In this document: in pieces, positions 1 to 8,539 of the stretch
How the letters are laid out: every line of letters starts with the position of its first letter
How positions within the stretch are numbered: the stretch's first letter is position 1
Translations under genes and position numbers: made by a program
NCBI RefSeq assembly: GCF_003143935.1
Contig: NZ_QFRX01000001.1
Location: 4,451,957-4,515,956, forward strand
DNA: 64,000 nt
Origin: Streptomyces sp. Act143
GTDB lineage: Bacteria; Actinomycetota; Actinomycetes; Streptomycetales; Streptomycetaceae
Direction: 5' to 3'
The notes under the pieces: generated by a model
What the model was told of the DNA's origin: nothing
Database searches by the model: none
What the model saw: the letters and a program-made list of their open reading frames with translations, nothing else

Positions 1-77
1 GGGCCGTACGGGGTACGACCTGGATGGCGCGCGCCGGATTACCGTAGGGCTCCCGTGCCTGCCGTACCGGAGACCGA

Positions 78-1769
78 ATGCCCGCGAAGACGACCACCAC
101 CACGGACGACGCCGTGGCTGCGACGGACCCCGCCGCCGTGCCGGCGGAGGCGGTCACGCCGTTGATCCGCGGGATCGCGGTGCTGCGTGTGCTGACCGAG
201 GCCGGCGGGACGCTGAGCCCGAGCGCGCTGGAGCGGGCGACCGGCCTCGCGCGCTCCACGGTCGACCGCATCACCGCCACCCTCGCCCGTATGGGATACG
301 TCCGCCTCGACGGCCGGGACGTGGTGCTCACCCCCCGCCTGATGGAACTCGGCAACGCCTACCTGGCCGCCCTGCGGCTGCCCGCGCTGCTGGACGCGCG
401 CGCCGACGAACTCGCCGACGAACTGGACGAGTCGGTGTCCCTGGCGGTCGCCGACCGGGACGGAATCCGCTTCATCCACCAGGCCACCCGGCGCCGCGCG
501 ATGTCCCTGAGCTTCCGTATCGGCGACCTGCTCCCGGCCGAACGCACCGCGCCGGGCGCCCTGTTCGCGACGGAGTGGACGGACGCGGACCGGCGGGCGT
601 GGCGGGAGCGCCGGGCGGCGGACCCCGAGGACCGGGGCTTTCCGGCCGTACCGCCACGCGAACACCCCTGTCCGGACGCCGAGTTCGAGAGCCGGGTGAC
701 ACAAGCGGCGGCGGACGGCTGGGCGTTGGACGACCAGCTCATCGAACCGGGTTTGGTGGCGGTCGCGGTCCCGGTACGCGACCCGCGCACCGGGCGGATC
801 GCCTGCGCGGCGAGCGTCGTCAGCCACACCAGCCGGCACACGGCGTCCGGTCTGCGCGAGACGCTGCTGCCCCGGCTACGGGCGGCGGTGGCGGACATGG
901 AGCGGGAACTGCGGCAGGCGTCCGCGCCGGAGCCGGTGACCGGCCCGTCGGATCTGGCGCTCTGGACCGGCGCCTCCAAGCAGGAACTCGGCAGGGGGTT
1001 CGTGGAGTCCCTGGCACGCGGGCTGACCGTGCTGACGGCGTTCGGCGAGGGCCGGGCCGCCCTGACACTGACGGAGGTGGCGAAGGCGACGGGGCTGGCG
1101 CGGGCGACGGCCCGCCGGGCCCTGATCACCTACGAGCACCTGGGCCTGGTCACCGCGACCGCGCACCGCACCTTCACCCTCACCCCGCGGGTGCTGTCCC
1201 TGGGTTTCCCGGCGCTGGCCCGGACCTCACTGGCCGAGATCGCGACCCCGCACCTGTCGGACCTCGCCGCCCGCATCCACGAGTCGGCGTCCCTGGCGGT
1301 GCTCACCCCGGCCGGCGACGAGATCCAGTACACCGCCCGCGTCGCCACGAACCGGGTGATGAGCGTGAACCTCACCGTCGGCACCCGGCTCCCGGCGTAC
1401 GCCACCTCCATGGGCCGGGTCCTGCTGGCCGACCTCCAGCCGACGCGCCGCACCCTCGGCGCGCTGCGCCCGCTGACCCCGCACACCCTCACGGACCCCG
1501 CGGCCCTCGACCGCGTCCTGACCGAGGTCCACGCCCAGGGGTACGCCCTCGTCGACGAGGAGTTGGAGGCGGGCCTGCGCTCGATCGCGGTCCCGGTGCG
1601 CGACCACCGGGGCCGGGTGGTGGCGGCCCTCAACACCGCCATGCACATCACCCGCCGCACCCCCGCGGAGTGCGTGACCGATCTGCTGCCCGAGCTCCGG
1701 GCCACCGCGACGGCGATCGAGCGGGACTTCCACACGGCGGACCGCTTCACCCGCGTCCCGACCACCTGA
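78..1769 (+). CDS. Tandem IclR-family transcriptional regulator
   Basis: Predicted cytoplasmic DNA-binding regulator made of two IclR units in one chain of 563 residues. The first unit has a winged helix at about residues 28-90 (LIRGIAVLRVLTEAGGTLS, then ATGLARSTVDRI) and an effector-binding domain to about 275. The second unit repeats this (SLARGLTVLTAFGEGRAAL, ATGLARATARRAL) from about residue 305 and ends with the usual IclR C-terminus (GLRSIAVPVRDHRGRVVAALN). Ordinary IclR proteins are about 250 residues, so the double length is real domain duplication. IclR proteins commonly control aromatic or acyl-compound catabolism, but no target gene is visible and the upstream neighbour lies outside the window. 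The ATG at 78 follows a GGAG-like stretch (68-71). The family is certain; the ligand is unknown. Confidence 0.9.
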   Translation: MPAKTTTTTDDAVAATDPAAVPAEAVTPLIRGIAVLRVLTEAGGTLSPSALERATGLARSTVDRITATLARMGYVRLDGRDVVLTPRLMELGNAYLAALRLPALLDARADELADELDESVSLAVADRDGIRFIHQATRRRAMSLSFRIGDLLPAERTAPGALFATEWTDADRRAWRERRAADPEDRGFPAVPPREHPCPDAEFESRVTQAAADGWALDDQLIEPGLVAVAVPVRDPRTGRIACAASVVSHTSRHTASGLRETLLPRLRAAVADMERELRQASAPEPVTGPSDLALWTGASKQELGRGFVESLARGLTVLTAFGEGRAALTLTEVAKATGLARATARRALITYEHLGLVTATAHRTFTLTPRVLSLGFPALARTSLAEIATPHLSDLAARIHESASLAVLTPAGDEIQYTARVATNRVMSVNLTVGTRLPAYATSMGRVLLADLQPTRRTLGALRPLTPHTLTDPAALDRVLTEVHAQGYALVDEELEAGLRSIAVPVRDHRGRVVAALNTAMHITRRTPAECVTDLLPELRATATAIERDFHTADRFTRVPTT

Positions 1770-1889
1770 CCCACCCACGCCCCCCGTCCCCTCCCCCACC
1801 AGCCACACCTGACCTGCGAGAACGGGAACCTTCCCATCCCCCATCCCTTATCCGCTAGGCTGGTCGCGGATCTCACCGAGATCTTTGTC

Positions 1890-1962
1890 GCCTTCGTAGC
1901 TCAGGGGATAGAGCACCGCTCTCCTAAAGCGGGTGTCGCAGGTTCGAATCCTGCCGGGGGCA
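1890..1962 (+). tRNA. tRNA-Arg (anticodon CCU)
   Basis: Full cloverleaf read by eye. The acceptor stem 1890-1896 pairs with 1955-1961 (two G-U pairs), the D-arm GCTC/GAGC is 1899-1914, and the anticodon stem CCGCT/AGCGG is 1916-1920/1928-1932. The anticodon is CCT at 1923-1925. The T-arm is GCAGG-TTCGAAT-CCTGC at 1938-1954 and the discriminator is A1962. CCA is not encoded. It reads AGG codons, which are rare in Streptomyces. tRNA-Arg 3' ends are frequent integration sites, but no integrase lies beside it. A terminator hairpin follows within 10 bases. Confidence 0.95.
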
Positions 1963-1969
1963 CGCGACC

Positions 1970-2011
1970 AAGGGCCGGTTCAGGGGCTTGATCCCCTCGA
2001 ACTGGCCCTTT
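1970..2011 (+). terminator. Terminator hairpin after tRNA-Arg
   Basis: Near-perfect inverted repeat. The left arm AAGGGCCGGTTC (1970-1981) plus AGGGG pairs with CCCCT plus GAACTGGCCCTT (to 2011), with a 6-base loop. It lies just behind the tRNA and has no long T-run, as is usual for Streptomyces. Confidence 0.8.
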
Positions 2012-2192
2012 GCCGTGATCGCGGCCGTTGGCCGCCTCGCGCGGCGCTGATCAACCAGCACATGGTGTCCGTGTGTCGAAGATCGCGGGAGTGCGCTGGG
2101 GCGGGTGGCGCGCCTCAGCGCCCTCTGTATGCGCCTTCACTCCTCTTTGGGGGAACGACCGTTCGGGTACGGAAGAGCCAGGGAGGTTCTTC

Positions 2193-2423
2193 ATGTGGAG
2201 TGCGATGTTCGAGGAGTTCGGTAAGGGGCTCGTGAACGGCGTGGGCCGGGAAGTTGCATCGGCTGTCGCCGAATGGGTCAAGGCTGCTGAGAACCGGGAG
2301 ACGGTCAAGAAGGTGGCCACATACTCGGCGATAGGCGTAGCGGGGCTGGCCGCCGGGGTGCTGATCGTCAGCGCCGTGGCCGTTGTCCCGGTCGAGGCCG
2401 TGGTCATCGTGGTCTTCGCGTGA
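2193..2423 (+). CDS. Small hydrophobic membrane protein (hypothetical)
   Basis: A 76-residue protein of no recognised family. The N-terminal 40 residues are amphipathic and charged (FEEFGKGLVNGVGREVASAV, then AEWVKAAENRETVKK). The C-terminal half is one long hydrophobic stretch (from about residue 41) that runs almost to the end (VVPVEAVVIVVFA). It is probably a single-pass or re-entrant inner-membrane protein. The start is chosen by a good ribosome site GGGAGG at 2181-2186, seven bases before ATG; the frame is open further upstream but without such a site. It stands alone behind the tRNA and ends before a hairpin at 2460. Function unknown. Confidence 0.65.
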   Translation: MWSAMFEEFGKGLVNGVGREVASAVAEWVKAAENRETVKKVATYSAIGVAGLAAGVLIVSAVAVVPVEAVVIVVFA

Positions 2424-2459
2424 AGTTCACAGTTTGCGGCGAACGGGTCGGGCAGTTGG

Positions 2460-2489
2460 AGGTCCCCCGTTCCTGGTGGACGGGGGCCT
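2460..2489. terminator. Hairpin between convergent genes
   Basis: Inverted repeat AGGTCCCCCGT / ACGGGGGCCT (one bulge) with a short loop. It lies between the 3' ends of the small membrane-protein gene and the STAND ATPase gene and could serve both directions. Confidence 0.6.
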
Positions 2490-2529
2490 TCGTCTGTCGT
2501 GGGGGTCTGCGCGGGGGTGTGGGGCGTGG

Positions 2530-4878
2530 TCAGCCGGGGGTGGGGAGGGTGGGGTCTGTCGCGTAGGTCATTCCCTGTTCGTACGACAGGGCGCGGCCCG
2601 CGTCGTAGGTGCGCTCGTAGGCCGGGGCGCCGATCGTGTGGCGGATGGCGTGTTCGCAGGCCTGGCGGGCGGCGATCAGGTCCGGGGAGTTGAGCTGGGC
2701 ACGGCCCCCGGCGCGGTCCCACAGGCGCTGGGCGATGCCGAGGAGGCCGGCCGCCCGGTGCGCTTCGCCCGCGGCGGTGGTGGCGGACGCCAGGGTGTCG
2801 AGGGCCAGGGCCGCGAGGCTGCCGGCGCTGTGCAGCAGCCGGTGTGCGGCGACGGCGCGGGCGGCGTTGCGGACACCCGAGGCGATGTCGCCGTGGGCGA
2901 GGTCCAGCATCGCCACGATCACGTCGGCGGTCGAGCGCGTCCACTGCTCGCCGCGTCGGGCGCACTCGTCGCGGACCTCCTCGGCCACCTCGCGGGCCGC
3001 CTTGTGATCGCCGCTCATCAAGTGCGCGTACGCCAGGGCGCCGATCGTCTGGAGCTGAGCGGAACCGAGCCAGTCGTCACGGACGGGGAGGCGGGCGGCG
3101 ACGGACATGGGGCCGATCGCCGCGGCCGGCCGGCCGCGAAGGGAGAGCTGGCCGCCCGTGAGGAAGACGGACACGGACCGGACGACCGGGTCCTGCTGCC
3201 GCCCGGCCAGCTCGGCGAACCGCCGGCCGCACTCGGCGGCGGTGTCCAGATCGCCCTGCATGATCGCACCGGCGCCGCGCGTCCACAGGGCCCGCAGCAG
3301 GTCGGGCCCCGGAGCCGGGTCGCCGGCGAGCGCCCGGTCGAGACAGTGGTGGGCGTCGCGCACATGGCCGCAGTGCCGCCACAGGAAACCCGCGGTGCCC
3401 GCCATCTCCAGACCGGCGCCGCGGTCGGGCCGGTCTAGGGACCAGTCCACCGCGGCGCGCAGGTTGGCGTGGTCGACCAGCACGCGTTCGCACCACTGCA
3501 CCTGGCGGCCGGTGTTCCACTCGGCGCAGCCGTCGCGGGCCAGGCGCCGGTAGTACTCGCGGTGGCGCAGCCGTACGGCGTCCTCCTCGCCCAGCTCCCG
3601 CAGCCAGTCGGCACCGTACTCGCGCACCGTGTCGAGCATCCGGAAGCGGGGCGTGCCCGTGCTCCGGACGCGCTGGACGATGGACTGCGCGGCGAGTTCG
3701 CCGAGCAGGACGGGAACCTGTCCCGCCGTCAGCGGGCCGCCGGCGCACACCTCCTGGGCGGCCTCGGCGTCGAAGCCGCCGGTGAACACCGAGAGCCGGG
3801 CCCACAGCAGCCGTTCCAGCGAAGCGCACAGCTCATGGCTCCAGCCGATGGTGGTGCGCAGGGCCTGGTGGCGCGAGGCGTCCTCGGTGCCGCGGTCCGA
3901 GTCCAGCAGGGCCAGCCGGTGATCCGTCCGGGTTCCGAGGTGATCGCCCAGCTCGGAGAGCGACAGGGATGACAGCCTGGCCGCGGCCAGTTCGACGGCC
4001 AGCGGGATGCCGTCCAGGTACCGGCAGACGGAGACCGCGGTCGGCCGGGTGGTCTCGTCGAGCACGAAGCCGGGGTGCACGGCGGCCGCCCGGTCGGCGA
4101 ACAGGACGACCGCGTCGTCCCGCGCCTCGGTACCGGGCCCGTCCACCGGCAGCGGCTCGACCTCCAGGCACTGCTCCCCGGGCAGTCCGAGCGGGCGGCG
4201 GCTGGTGGCCAGGACGTGCACGTGCGCGGCGAGGCGCAGCGTGTCGACGAAGGCCGCGCTGTCCTCCAGCAGGTGTTCGCACGAGTCGAGGACCAGCAGC
4301 AGTCGCTTGTCCGCGAGCCACGCGGCCAGCGCGTCCGTCGCCGAGCGCGTCGTCTGGTCGGCCACCCGCAACGCCTCCATCACCAGCAGCGCCAGCGTGT
4401 CGGGGCCGGTCAGGCCGCTGTTGTGCAGGCAGGAGAGCTCCACCAGCCACGCACCGTCCGGGTAGGCGGGGCGCATCCGGTGCGCGGCCCGCACCGCCAG
4501 CCGTGTCTTGCCGACCCCGCCCGGCCCCAGCAGAGTCACCAGCCGACGCTCCACACCGCCCCCGCTCGGCTTCCCCTCACCGCCCCCGGTCGGCCGACCG
4601 CTCCCGCCGTACTGCCCTCGGCCGCCCCCGGTCAGCCGACCGCTCCCGCCGTACTGCCCTCGGCCGTCCCCGCCCGACCCGCCGCCCCGGCTCAACTGGC
4701 CCTCGCCCGGCCCGCCGTCCCCGCCCGGCTCGCCGCCTTCACCCGGCCCGCCGGGTGGGCGCAGTAGGTTCTCGAGGTGGGTCAGTTCGGTCTGGCGGCC
4801 GACGAAGCTGCGTGTCTCCGGTGGCAGGTTCCCCGACCACTCGCCCGTCTCCGTCTCCCCCGGCACCTCATGTGGCAC
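2530..4878 (-). CDS. STAND-type ATPase regulator with TPR-like C-terminus and Gly-rich insert
   Basis: A 782-residue protein of the signal-transduction ATPase type often annotated in Streptomyces as a LuxR-family or AfsR-like regulator. After the SFVGRQTELTHLENLL box (residues 24-39) comes a Gly-rich spacer of about 65 residues. Then follow Walker A GPGGVGKT (118-125), Walker B RLLLVLDSCEH, a sensor ATSRRPLGL, and the GLPLA-like box (DGIPLAVELAAARL). The C-terminal half is helical and TPR-like (MLDTVREYGADWL onward). No winged helix, BTAD or C-terminal LuxR helix-turn-helix is present, so it probably acts through a partner protein. The Gly-rich insert contains a 42-bp duplication listed separately. 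It is divergent from the secreted delta-60 gene across 340 bases. The ligand is unknown. Confidence 0.8.
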   Translation of the reverse strand: MPHEVPGETETGEWSGNLPPETRSFVGRQTELTHLENLLRPPGGPGEGGEPGGDGGPGEGQLSRGGGSGGDGRGQYGGSGRLTGGGRGQYGGSGRPTGGGEGKPSGGGVERRLVTLLGPGGVGKTRLAVRAAHRMRPAYPDGAWLVELSCLHNSGLTGPDTLALLVMEALRVADQTTRSATDALAAWLADKRLLLVLDSCEHLLEDSAAFVDTLRLAAHVHVLATSRRPLGLPGEQCLEVEPLPVDGPGTEARDDAVVLFADRAAAVHPGFVLDETTRPTAVSVCRYLDGIPLAVELAAARLSSLSLSELGDHLGTRTDHRLALLDSDRGTEDASRHQALRTTIGWSHELCASLERLLWARLSVFTGGFDAEAAQEVCAGGPLTAGQVPVLLGELAAQSIVQRVRSTGTPRFRMLDTVREYGADWLRELGEEDAVRLRHREYYRRLARDGCAEWNTGRQVQWCERVLVDHANLRAAVDWSLDRPDRGAGLEMAGTAGFLWRHCGHVRDAHHCLDRALAGDPAPGPDLLRALWTRGAGAIMQGDLDTAAECGRRFAELAGRQQDPVVRSVSVFLTGGQLSLRGRPAAAIGPMSVAARLPVRDDWLGSAQLQTIGALAYAHLMSGDHKAAREVAEEVRDECARRGEQWTRSTADVIVAMLDLAHGDIASGVRNAARAVAAHRLLHSAGSLAALALDTLASATTAAGEAHRAAGLLGIAQRLWDRAGGRAQLNSPDLIAARQACEHAIRHTIGAPAYERTYDAGRALSYEQGMTYATDPTLPTPG
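4580..4663. repeat. Two 42-bp direct repeats inside the ATPase gene
   Basis: Units 4580-4621 and 4622-4663 differ at one base. They encode two 14-residue units of the form GRGQYGGSGR(L/P)TGGG on the minus strand. The repeat length is a multiple of three, so copy-number change would keep the reading frame. Confidence 0.9.
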
Positions 4879-5218
4879 GGTGCTCCCTCCCCGATCCCGG
4901 TCCTGTCAGGACCCGGCACAGTGTGCTCCGGCGGCACTCCGCGCGTCGGGAGCACCGGGTACGGAGACAGAAACACGGCGTCGTCCTGCCTTCGCTGTTC
5001 ACTTCGGAGCCGGTGGCGATCGGTTCGCTGACGTGCCTCGACCGGTAGGGCCGCAGTACCACCGGCGCACATCTCGGAGTGTTGTCGACGGCGCGCTCCG
5101 GCGCCCGGACAGCGCGCCCTGTCGCACCTCCGGGCGCCGCCGCCGCACCGGTTGTGCGGGGGGTGCGGAGCGCGCAATTGTGCCCGCCTCATCCCGGCAA
5201 ACAGGAGGAGTTGCGCTC
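4879..5218. promoter_or_regulatory. Divergent intergenic region (340 bases)
   Basis: No convincing gene. It separates the 5' ends of the STAND ATPase (left) and the delta-60 gene (right) and must hold both promoters. Two inverted repeats are visible: GCGCCCGG 5101-5108 with CCGGGCGC 5130-5137, and CCGCAC 5143-5148 with GTGCGG 5154-5159. No clear -35/-10 pair was identified. Confidence 0.5.
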
Positions 5219-6589
5219 ATGACCATAGGTCTCCTGCCCTTCGAACGCCGCCCGGCGTGGAGAGCGCACCTGGCAGTGGTGTCCGCACTGGCCGTCGGCC
5301 TGGTGATGGCCCTCGCACCCGCCGCGGCGGCCGCACCCGGCGACCTGGACACCGGCTTCGGCACCGGCGGCAAGGTCACCACCGACTTCGGCGCCAGCCC
5401 GTCGGAGCCGGAGATCGGCAACGATCTGCTGCGTACATCCAACGGCTCCCTGTTCGTCACCGGCCGCCGCGGCTTCAACCCGCCCGGCACCGGCCTGAAC
5501 AGCACCTTCGGCATCGCCAAGTACACCGCCGGCGGGGCGCTGGACACTGGCTTCGGCACCGGCGGCAAGGTCGCCACCAGCTTCGGCGACACCGTGGCGG
5601 TGGCCCGCACGATCATCGAGGCGGGCAGCGGGAAGCTCCTGGTGGGCGGGTTCACCAAGGGTGAGCAGATCGCCGACCTCGCGCTGGCGAGGTACAACTC
5701 CGACGGCAGCCTCGACACGTCGTTCGGCGGCGGCGACGGCAAGGTCACCACCGACGTGTCCGGCGGACTCGGTGACGGCATCCGCGGCCTGAGCCTGACC
5801 AGCGGCGGCAAGATCCTCGCGGCCGGGGCGGCCGGGGCGGACTCCTTCATCGCCCGCTACAACTCCGACGGCACCCTGGACACCGGCTTCGGCGGCGGCG
5901 ACGGCATCGTCACCACCGACTTCGGCACCGGGGACCACCTCTTCGCGCTGGAGGAGCTGTCCAGCGGGAAGATGATCGCGGCCGGCAGCGCCAACAGTGA
6001 CTTCCTGCTGGTCCGGTACAACTCCGACGGCACCCTCGACACCGGCTTCGGCGGCGGCGACGGCATCGTCACCACCGACTTCAACGGGTTCTCCGACCTC
6101 GCGTTCGGCTTCACCCAGGCGCCCGGCGGCGACTACGTGATCGCGGGCGCGGTCGACGCCCCCGAGCCGTTCGGCGTCACCGGCCCCATCAAGGTCGGCG
6201 TGGTCCGCTACAACTCCGACGGCAGCCTGGACACCGGCTTCAGCGGCGACGGCAAGGTCACCACGGACGTGAACACCTTGCTCGCCGACGAGGCACGCGA
6301 TGTCGCCGTGGACGGCAACGGCAAGATCGTGATCGCCGGGGTGACCGGCGAGTCCGTCGTGTTCCCCGTCGACCCCGTCGACGGGGACGTCCTCGTCGCC
6401 CGCTACAACTCCGACGGCAGCCTGGACACCGGCTTCAGCGGCGACGGCATCGCCACCGTCGACTTCTCCGGCGGGGCGGACGCCGCGCGCGGCATCGCAC
6501 TGACCGGCAGCAACGACATCGTCATCGCCGGCGGCGCGACATCGAGCACGACCGGGCTCGACTTCGCCCTGGCCAAACTCCAGGGATAG
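5219..6589 (+). CDS. Secreted delta-60 repeat (DUF5122) protein
   Basis: A 456-residue exported protein. Residues 1-40 form a Sec signal: charged MTIGLLPFERRPAWRAH, a hydrophobic core, and AAAAAPG at the cleavage region. The rest is built of repeats of the type RYNSDGSLDTGFGGGDGKVTTD. At least seven copies are visible, spaced about 55-70 residues, each followed by a beta-rich stretch (e.g. KILAAGA). This is the delta-60 repeat pattern, expected to fold as a beta-propeller. Family members are extracellular or surface proteins of unknown role. The start is set by AGGAGGAG (5203-5210), eight bases before ATG and directly before the signal peptide. It is a single-gene unit. Confidence 0.85.
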   Translation: MTIGLLPFERRPAWRAHLAVVSALAVGLVMALAPAAAAAPGDLDTGFGTGGKVTTDFGASPSEPEIGNDLLRTSNGSLFVTGRRGFNPPGTGLNSTFGIAKYTAGGALDTGFGTGGKVATSFGDTVAVARTIIEAGSGKLLVGGFTKGEQIADLALARYNSDGSLDTSFGGGDGKVTTDVSGGLGDGIRGLSLTSGGKILAAGAAGADSFIARYNSDGTLDTGFGGGDGIVTTDFGTGDHLFALEELSSGKMIAAGSANSDFLLVRYNSDGTLDTGFGGGDGIVTTDFNGFSDLAFGFTQAPGGDYVIAGAVDAPEPFGVTGPIKVGVVRYNSDGSLDTGFSGDGKVTTDVNTLLADEARDVAVDGNGKIVIAGVTGESVVFPVDPVDGDVLVARYNSDGSLDTGFSGDGIATVDFSGGADAARGIALTGSNDIVIAGGATSSTTGLDFALAKLQG

Positions 6590-6730
6590 GTGGCCCCGGA
6601 TGACGGCGGCGGTGATGCGGGGCAACGGCCCCGACTCACCGCCGCCCTTGCGCGCGCCGGACGTGGCGGGCGTGACGGGCGTGACGGGCACCGCCGCACC
6701 CGCGCGTCACGGTGGCGTCTCCGTCCGAGT

Positions 6731-6880
6731 CGCTCCCCACCAGTCCCCACTACTTCCGGTCGCTCCCCACCACTCCCCACCACTTCCGGTCGCCCCCCAC
6801 CACTCCCCACCACATCCGGCCGCTCCCCACCACTCCCCACCGCTTCCGGCCGCTCCTCACCACGCCCCACCACTTCCGGC
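6731..6880. repeat. Five tandem 30-bp repeats
   Basis: Consecutive 30-base units start at 6731, 6761, 6791, 6821 and 6851. The consensus is CGCTCCCCAC CACTCCCCAC followed by CACTTCCGGT, with 1-4 differences per copy. They fill most of the 505-base gap between the delta-60 gene and the phosphatase gene (6590-7094), in which I see no supported gene. On the plus strand they could encode a 10-residue unit APHHSPPLPV in frame with the downstream gene. Confidence 0.9.
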
Positions 6881-7094
6881 CGCTTCCGGCCGCTCCCGGT
6901 CGGCCCCCGGGCCTCGCACGCCGCGAGACGCCCTCTTCTTCGCGCAAGGCGCTCATATGGCCGCACCACGGAAAACATGTCCGATCACCTCTGAGCACGC
7001 TCCGGTCAACCAGCCCTGTCCGGTCACGCGTTGGGCCATAGTGGCCGTCCTCTGTCGCAACCTCTCAAGACGCCGGGGGAGGCAGGGGCCGCAC

Positions 7095-8249
7095 ATGACC
7101 GTCAGGACAGCCGGGAGTCAGAGGTGGAAGACGAGCACACGGAGTCGGCGCGGCAGGTACCGGCCGGTGCTCGCGCTGGGCGCGAGTGGTCTGCTCGCCG
7201 TTCTCAGCGGACTGGACAGCCGGCGGCTGGGCGTCGCCGTACTGGTCATCGGCCCCGTACTGGCCTGCGCCCGGCTGAACGCATGGCGCACCGCGGTGGT
7301 GTCGGGGTGGGCGCTGCTGCTCGCTCTCGGGGTGGGCGCCGCGAGGGGCCTGCTGGCGACCGCGGGTTTCGGGATCGAACTCCTCGTCCTGCTGACCGGC
7401 TGCGCACTGGCCGTCCTTGACGCCGCCCGGCACACGGGCGACGCGGACGCACTGGCCCGGGCCACCGAGGTCGCCCAGGCCTCGCAGAACGCGATCCTGC
7501 GGCCGATGTCGGCGCAGCTCGGCGGCATCGAGGTGTGCGCCCGGCCCCGCTGCGCCGTCGAGGGGGCGACGGTGTGCGGGGATCTGTACGACGTCGTCCA
7601 CACCCCGTACGGAGTGCGGCTGCTCGTCGGGGACGTACGCGGTCACGGCCTGGACGCCCTGCGGACCACCGCGGCGACGATCGGGGCGTTCAAGGACCTT
7701 GCCTATCTCACCCCCGGCCTCGCCGATCTGGCGACGGCGCTGGACGCGAGGCTCACCCCGGAGCTGGGGCCGGAGGACTTCGTCACCGCCGTGCTCGCCG
7801 AGTTCGCCCCCGGCGAGGTCCGCCTCGTCAACTGCGGGCATCCCGCGCCGATCCGGGCCGGGAAGCAGGTCGGGCTGCTGGAACCACTGGAGCCGGCGCC
7901 CCCGTTGGGCCTGCATCCGAGACCCCGGCTGTACCGCTTCTACCTGCAGAGCGGGGACCGGCTCCTGTTCTACACGGACGGCCTGAGCGAGGCACGCGAT
8001 GCGAACGGCGCCGACTTCCCGCTCCTCGAACGGGCCGGTGCCGCACTGGCCGAACTCGCTCCCTGCGACGTGCTCGACGCGCTGTACGCCATGGCGGCGG
8101 CGCACGCGGGCCGCACGCCGATGGACGACATCGCGCTCGTCCTGTGCCAGCCGACCAGCATGGTCGCGCCCTCGCCCGCCGTCCGGCCGCCGACGCTGGC
8201 CAGGGGAACGGGTGGCGCTCCGGGGAACTGCCACCACGAGACCGGCTGA
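7095..8249 (+). CDS. Membrane-anchored PP2C-type (SpoIIE/RsbU-like) serine phosphatase
   Basis: Predicted protein phosphatase of 384 residues. The N-terminus has three to four hydrophobic segments (about residues 27-120: VLALGASGLLAVLSGL, LGVAVLVIGPVLAC, AVVSGWALLLALGVG, IELLVLLTGCALAVL), so it is tethered in the membrane. The C-terminal SpoIIE domain shows GDLYDVV, LLVGDVRGHGLDAL, NCGHPAPI, DRLLFYTDGLSEARD and MDDIALVL, with the metal-binding aspartates in place. Such proteins dephosphorylate anti-sigma-factor antagonists in partner-switching pathways; no partner gene is adjacent. I chose ATG 7095 because it is preceded by GGGGGAGG and begins a typical N-terminus. The frame stays open back to 6600 through the 30-bp repeats, so a 549-residue form with a Pro-rich head cannot be excluded. 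Confidence 0.85.
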   Translation: MTVRTAGSQRWKTSTRSRRGRYRPVLALGASGLLAVLSGLDSRRLGVAVLVIGPVLACARLNAWRTAVVSGWALLLALGVGAARGLLATAGFGIELLVLLTGCALAVLDAARHTGDADALARATEVAQASQNAILRPMSAQLGGIEVCARPRCAVEGATVCGDLYDVVHTPYGVRLLVGDVRGHGLDALRTTAATIGAFKDLAYLTPGLADLATALDARLTPELGPEDFVTAVLAEFAPGEVRLVNCGHPAPIRAGKQVGLLEPLEPAPPLGLHPRPRLYRFYLQSGDRLLFYTDGLSEARDANGADFPLLERAGAALAELAPCDVLDALYAMAAAHAGRTPMDDIALVLCQPTSMVAPSPAVRPPTLARGTGGAPGNCHHETG

Positions 8250-8340
8250 CGCACCGCCTGCGGGTCAGCCACCCGACGGCGGGGGGAGGGAGGACGGTCG
8301 TGAACCACTTCGGCGACGGGTGGCCCGGCACCCGACCGCG

Positions 8341-8423
8341 GACACGGGCCACGGACACGGGCCACGGACACAGGCCACGGACACGGACCACGGGCCACGG
8401 GCCACGGACCACGGACACAGGCC
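8341..8423. repeat. Imperfect 13/7-bp tandem repeats
   Basis: A run of ACGGACACGGGCC-like 13-mers (8351, 8364, 8377, 8411) interleaved with 7-mers ACGGGCC/ACGGACC (8390-8410). It lies in the 290-base gap after the phosphatase gene. It has no coding look and probably arose by slippage. Confidence 0.75.
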
Positions 8424-8435
8424 GCGCGCGGTTCA

Positions 8436-8465
8436 AGAGCGCCCGCGGCGGCCCGTGGGCGCTCT
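8436..8465. terminator. Hairpin between convergent genes
   Basis: AGAGCGCCC (8436-8444) pairs with GGGCGCTCT (8457-8465) around a GC-rich loop, between the 3' ends of the phosphatase and the sugar-binding lipoprotein genes. Confidence 0.65.
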
Positions 8466-8539
8466 CGGTGAGGCGGGCGGGTGGGTTCTCAAGTCCGCTC
8501 TCCGGAGCGCTGCTTGAGGCCGCCCCCCTCCCCGGGACG

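Noticed and set aside
1890..2500. Integrated element at the tRNA-Arg 3' end
   Set aside because: tRNA genes are frequent attachment sites, but no integrase, excisionase or duplicated tRNA 3' end was seen in the following genes.
6731..6880. CRISPR array
   Set aside because: The 30-bp units are directly adjacent with no spacers, and no cas genes occur in the window.
8341..8423. 13-bp repeats as origin iterons
   Set aside because: No replication gene, no AT-rich unwinding region, and the repeats are irregular; slippage is more likely.
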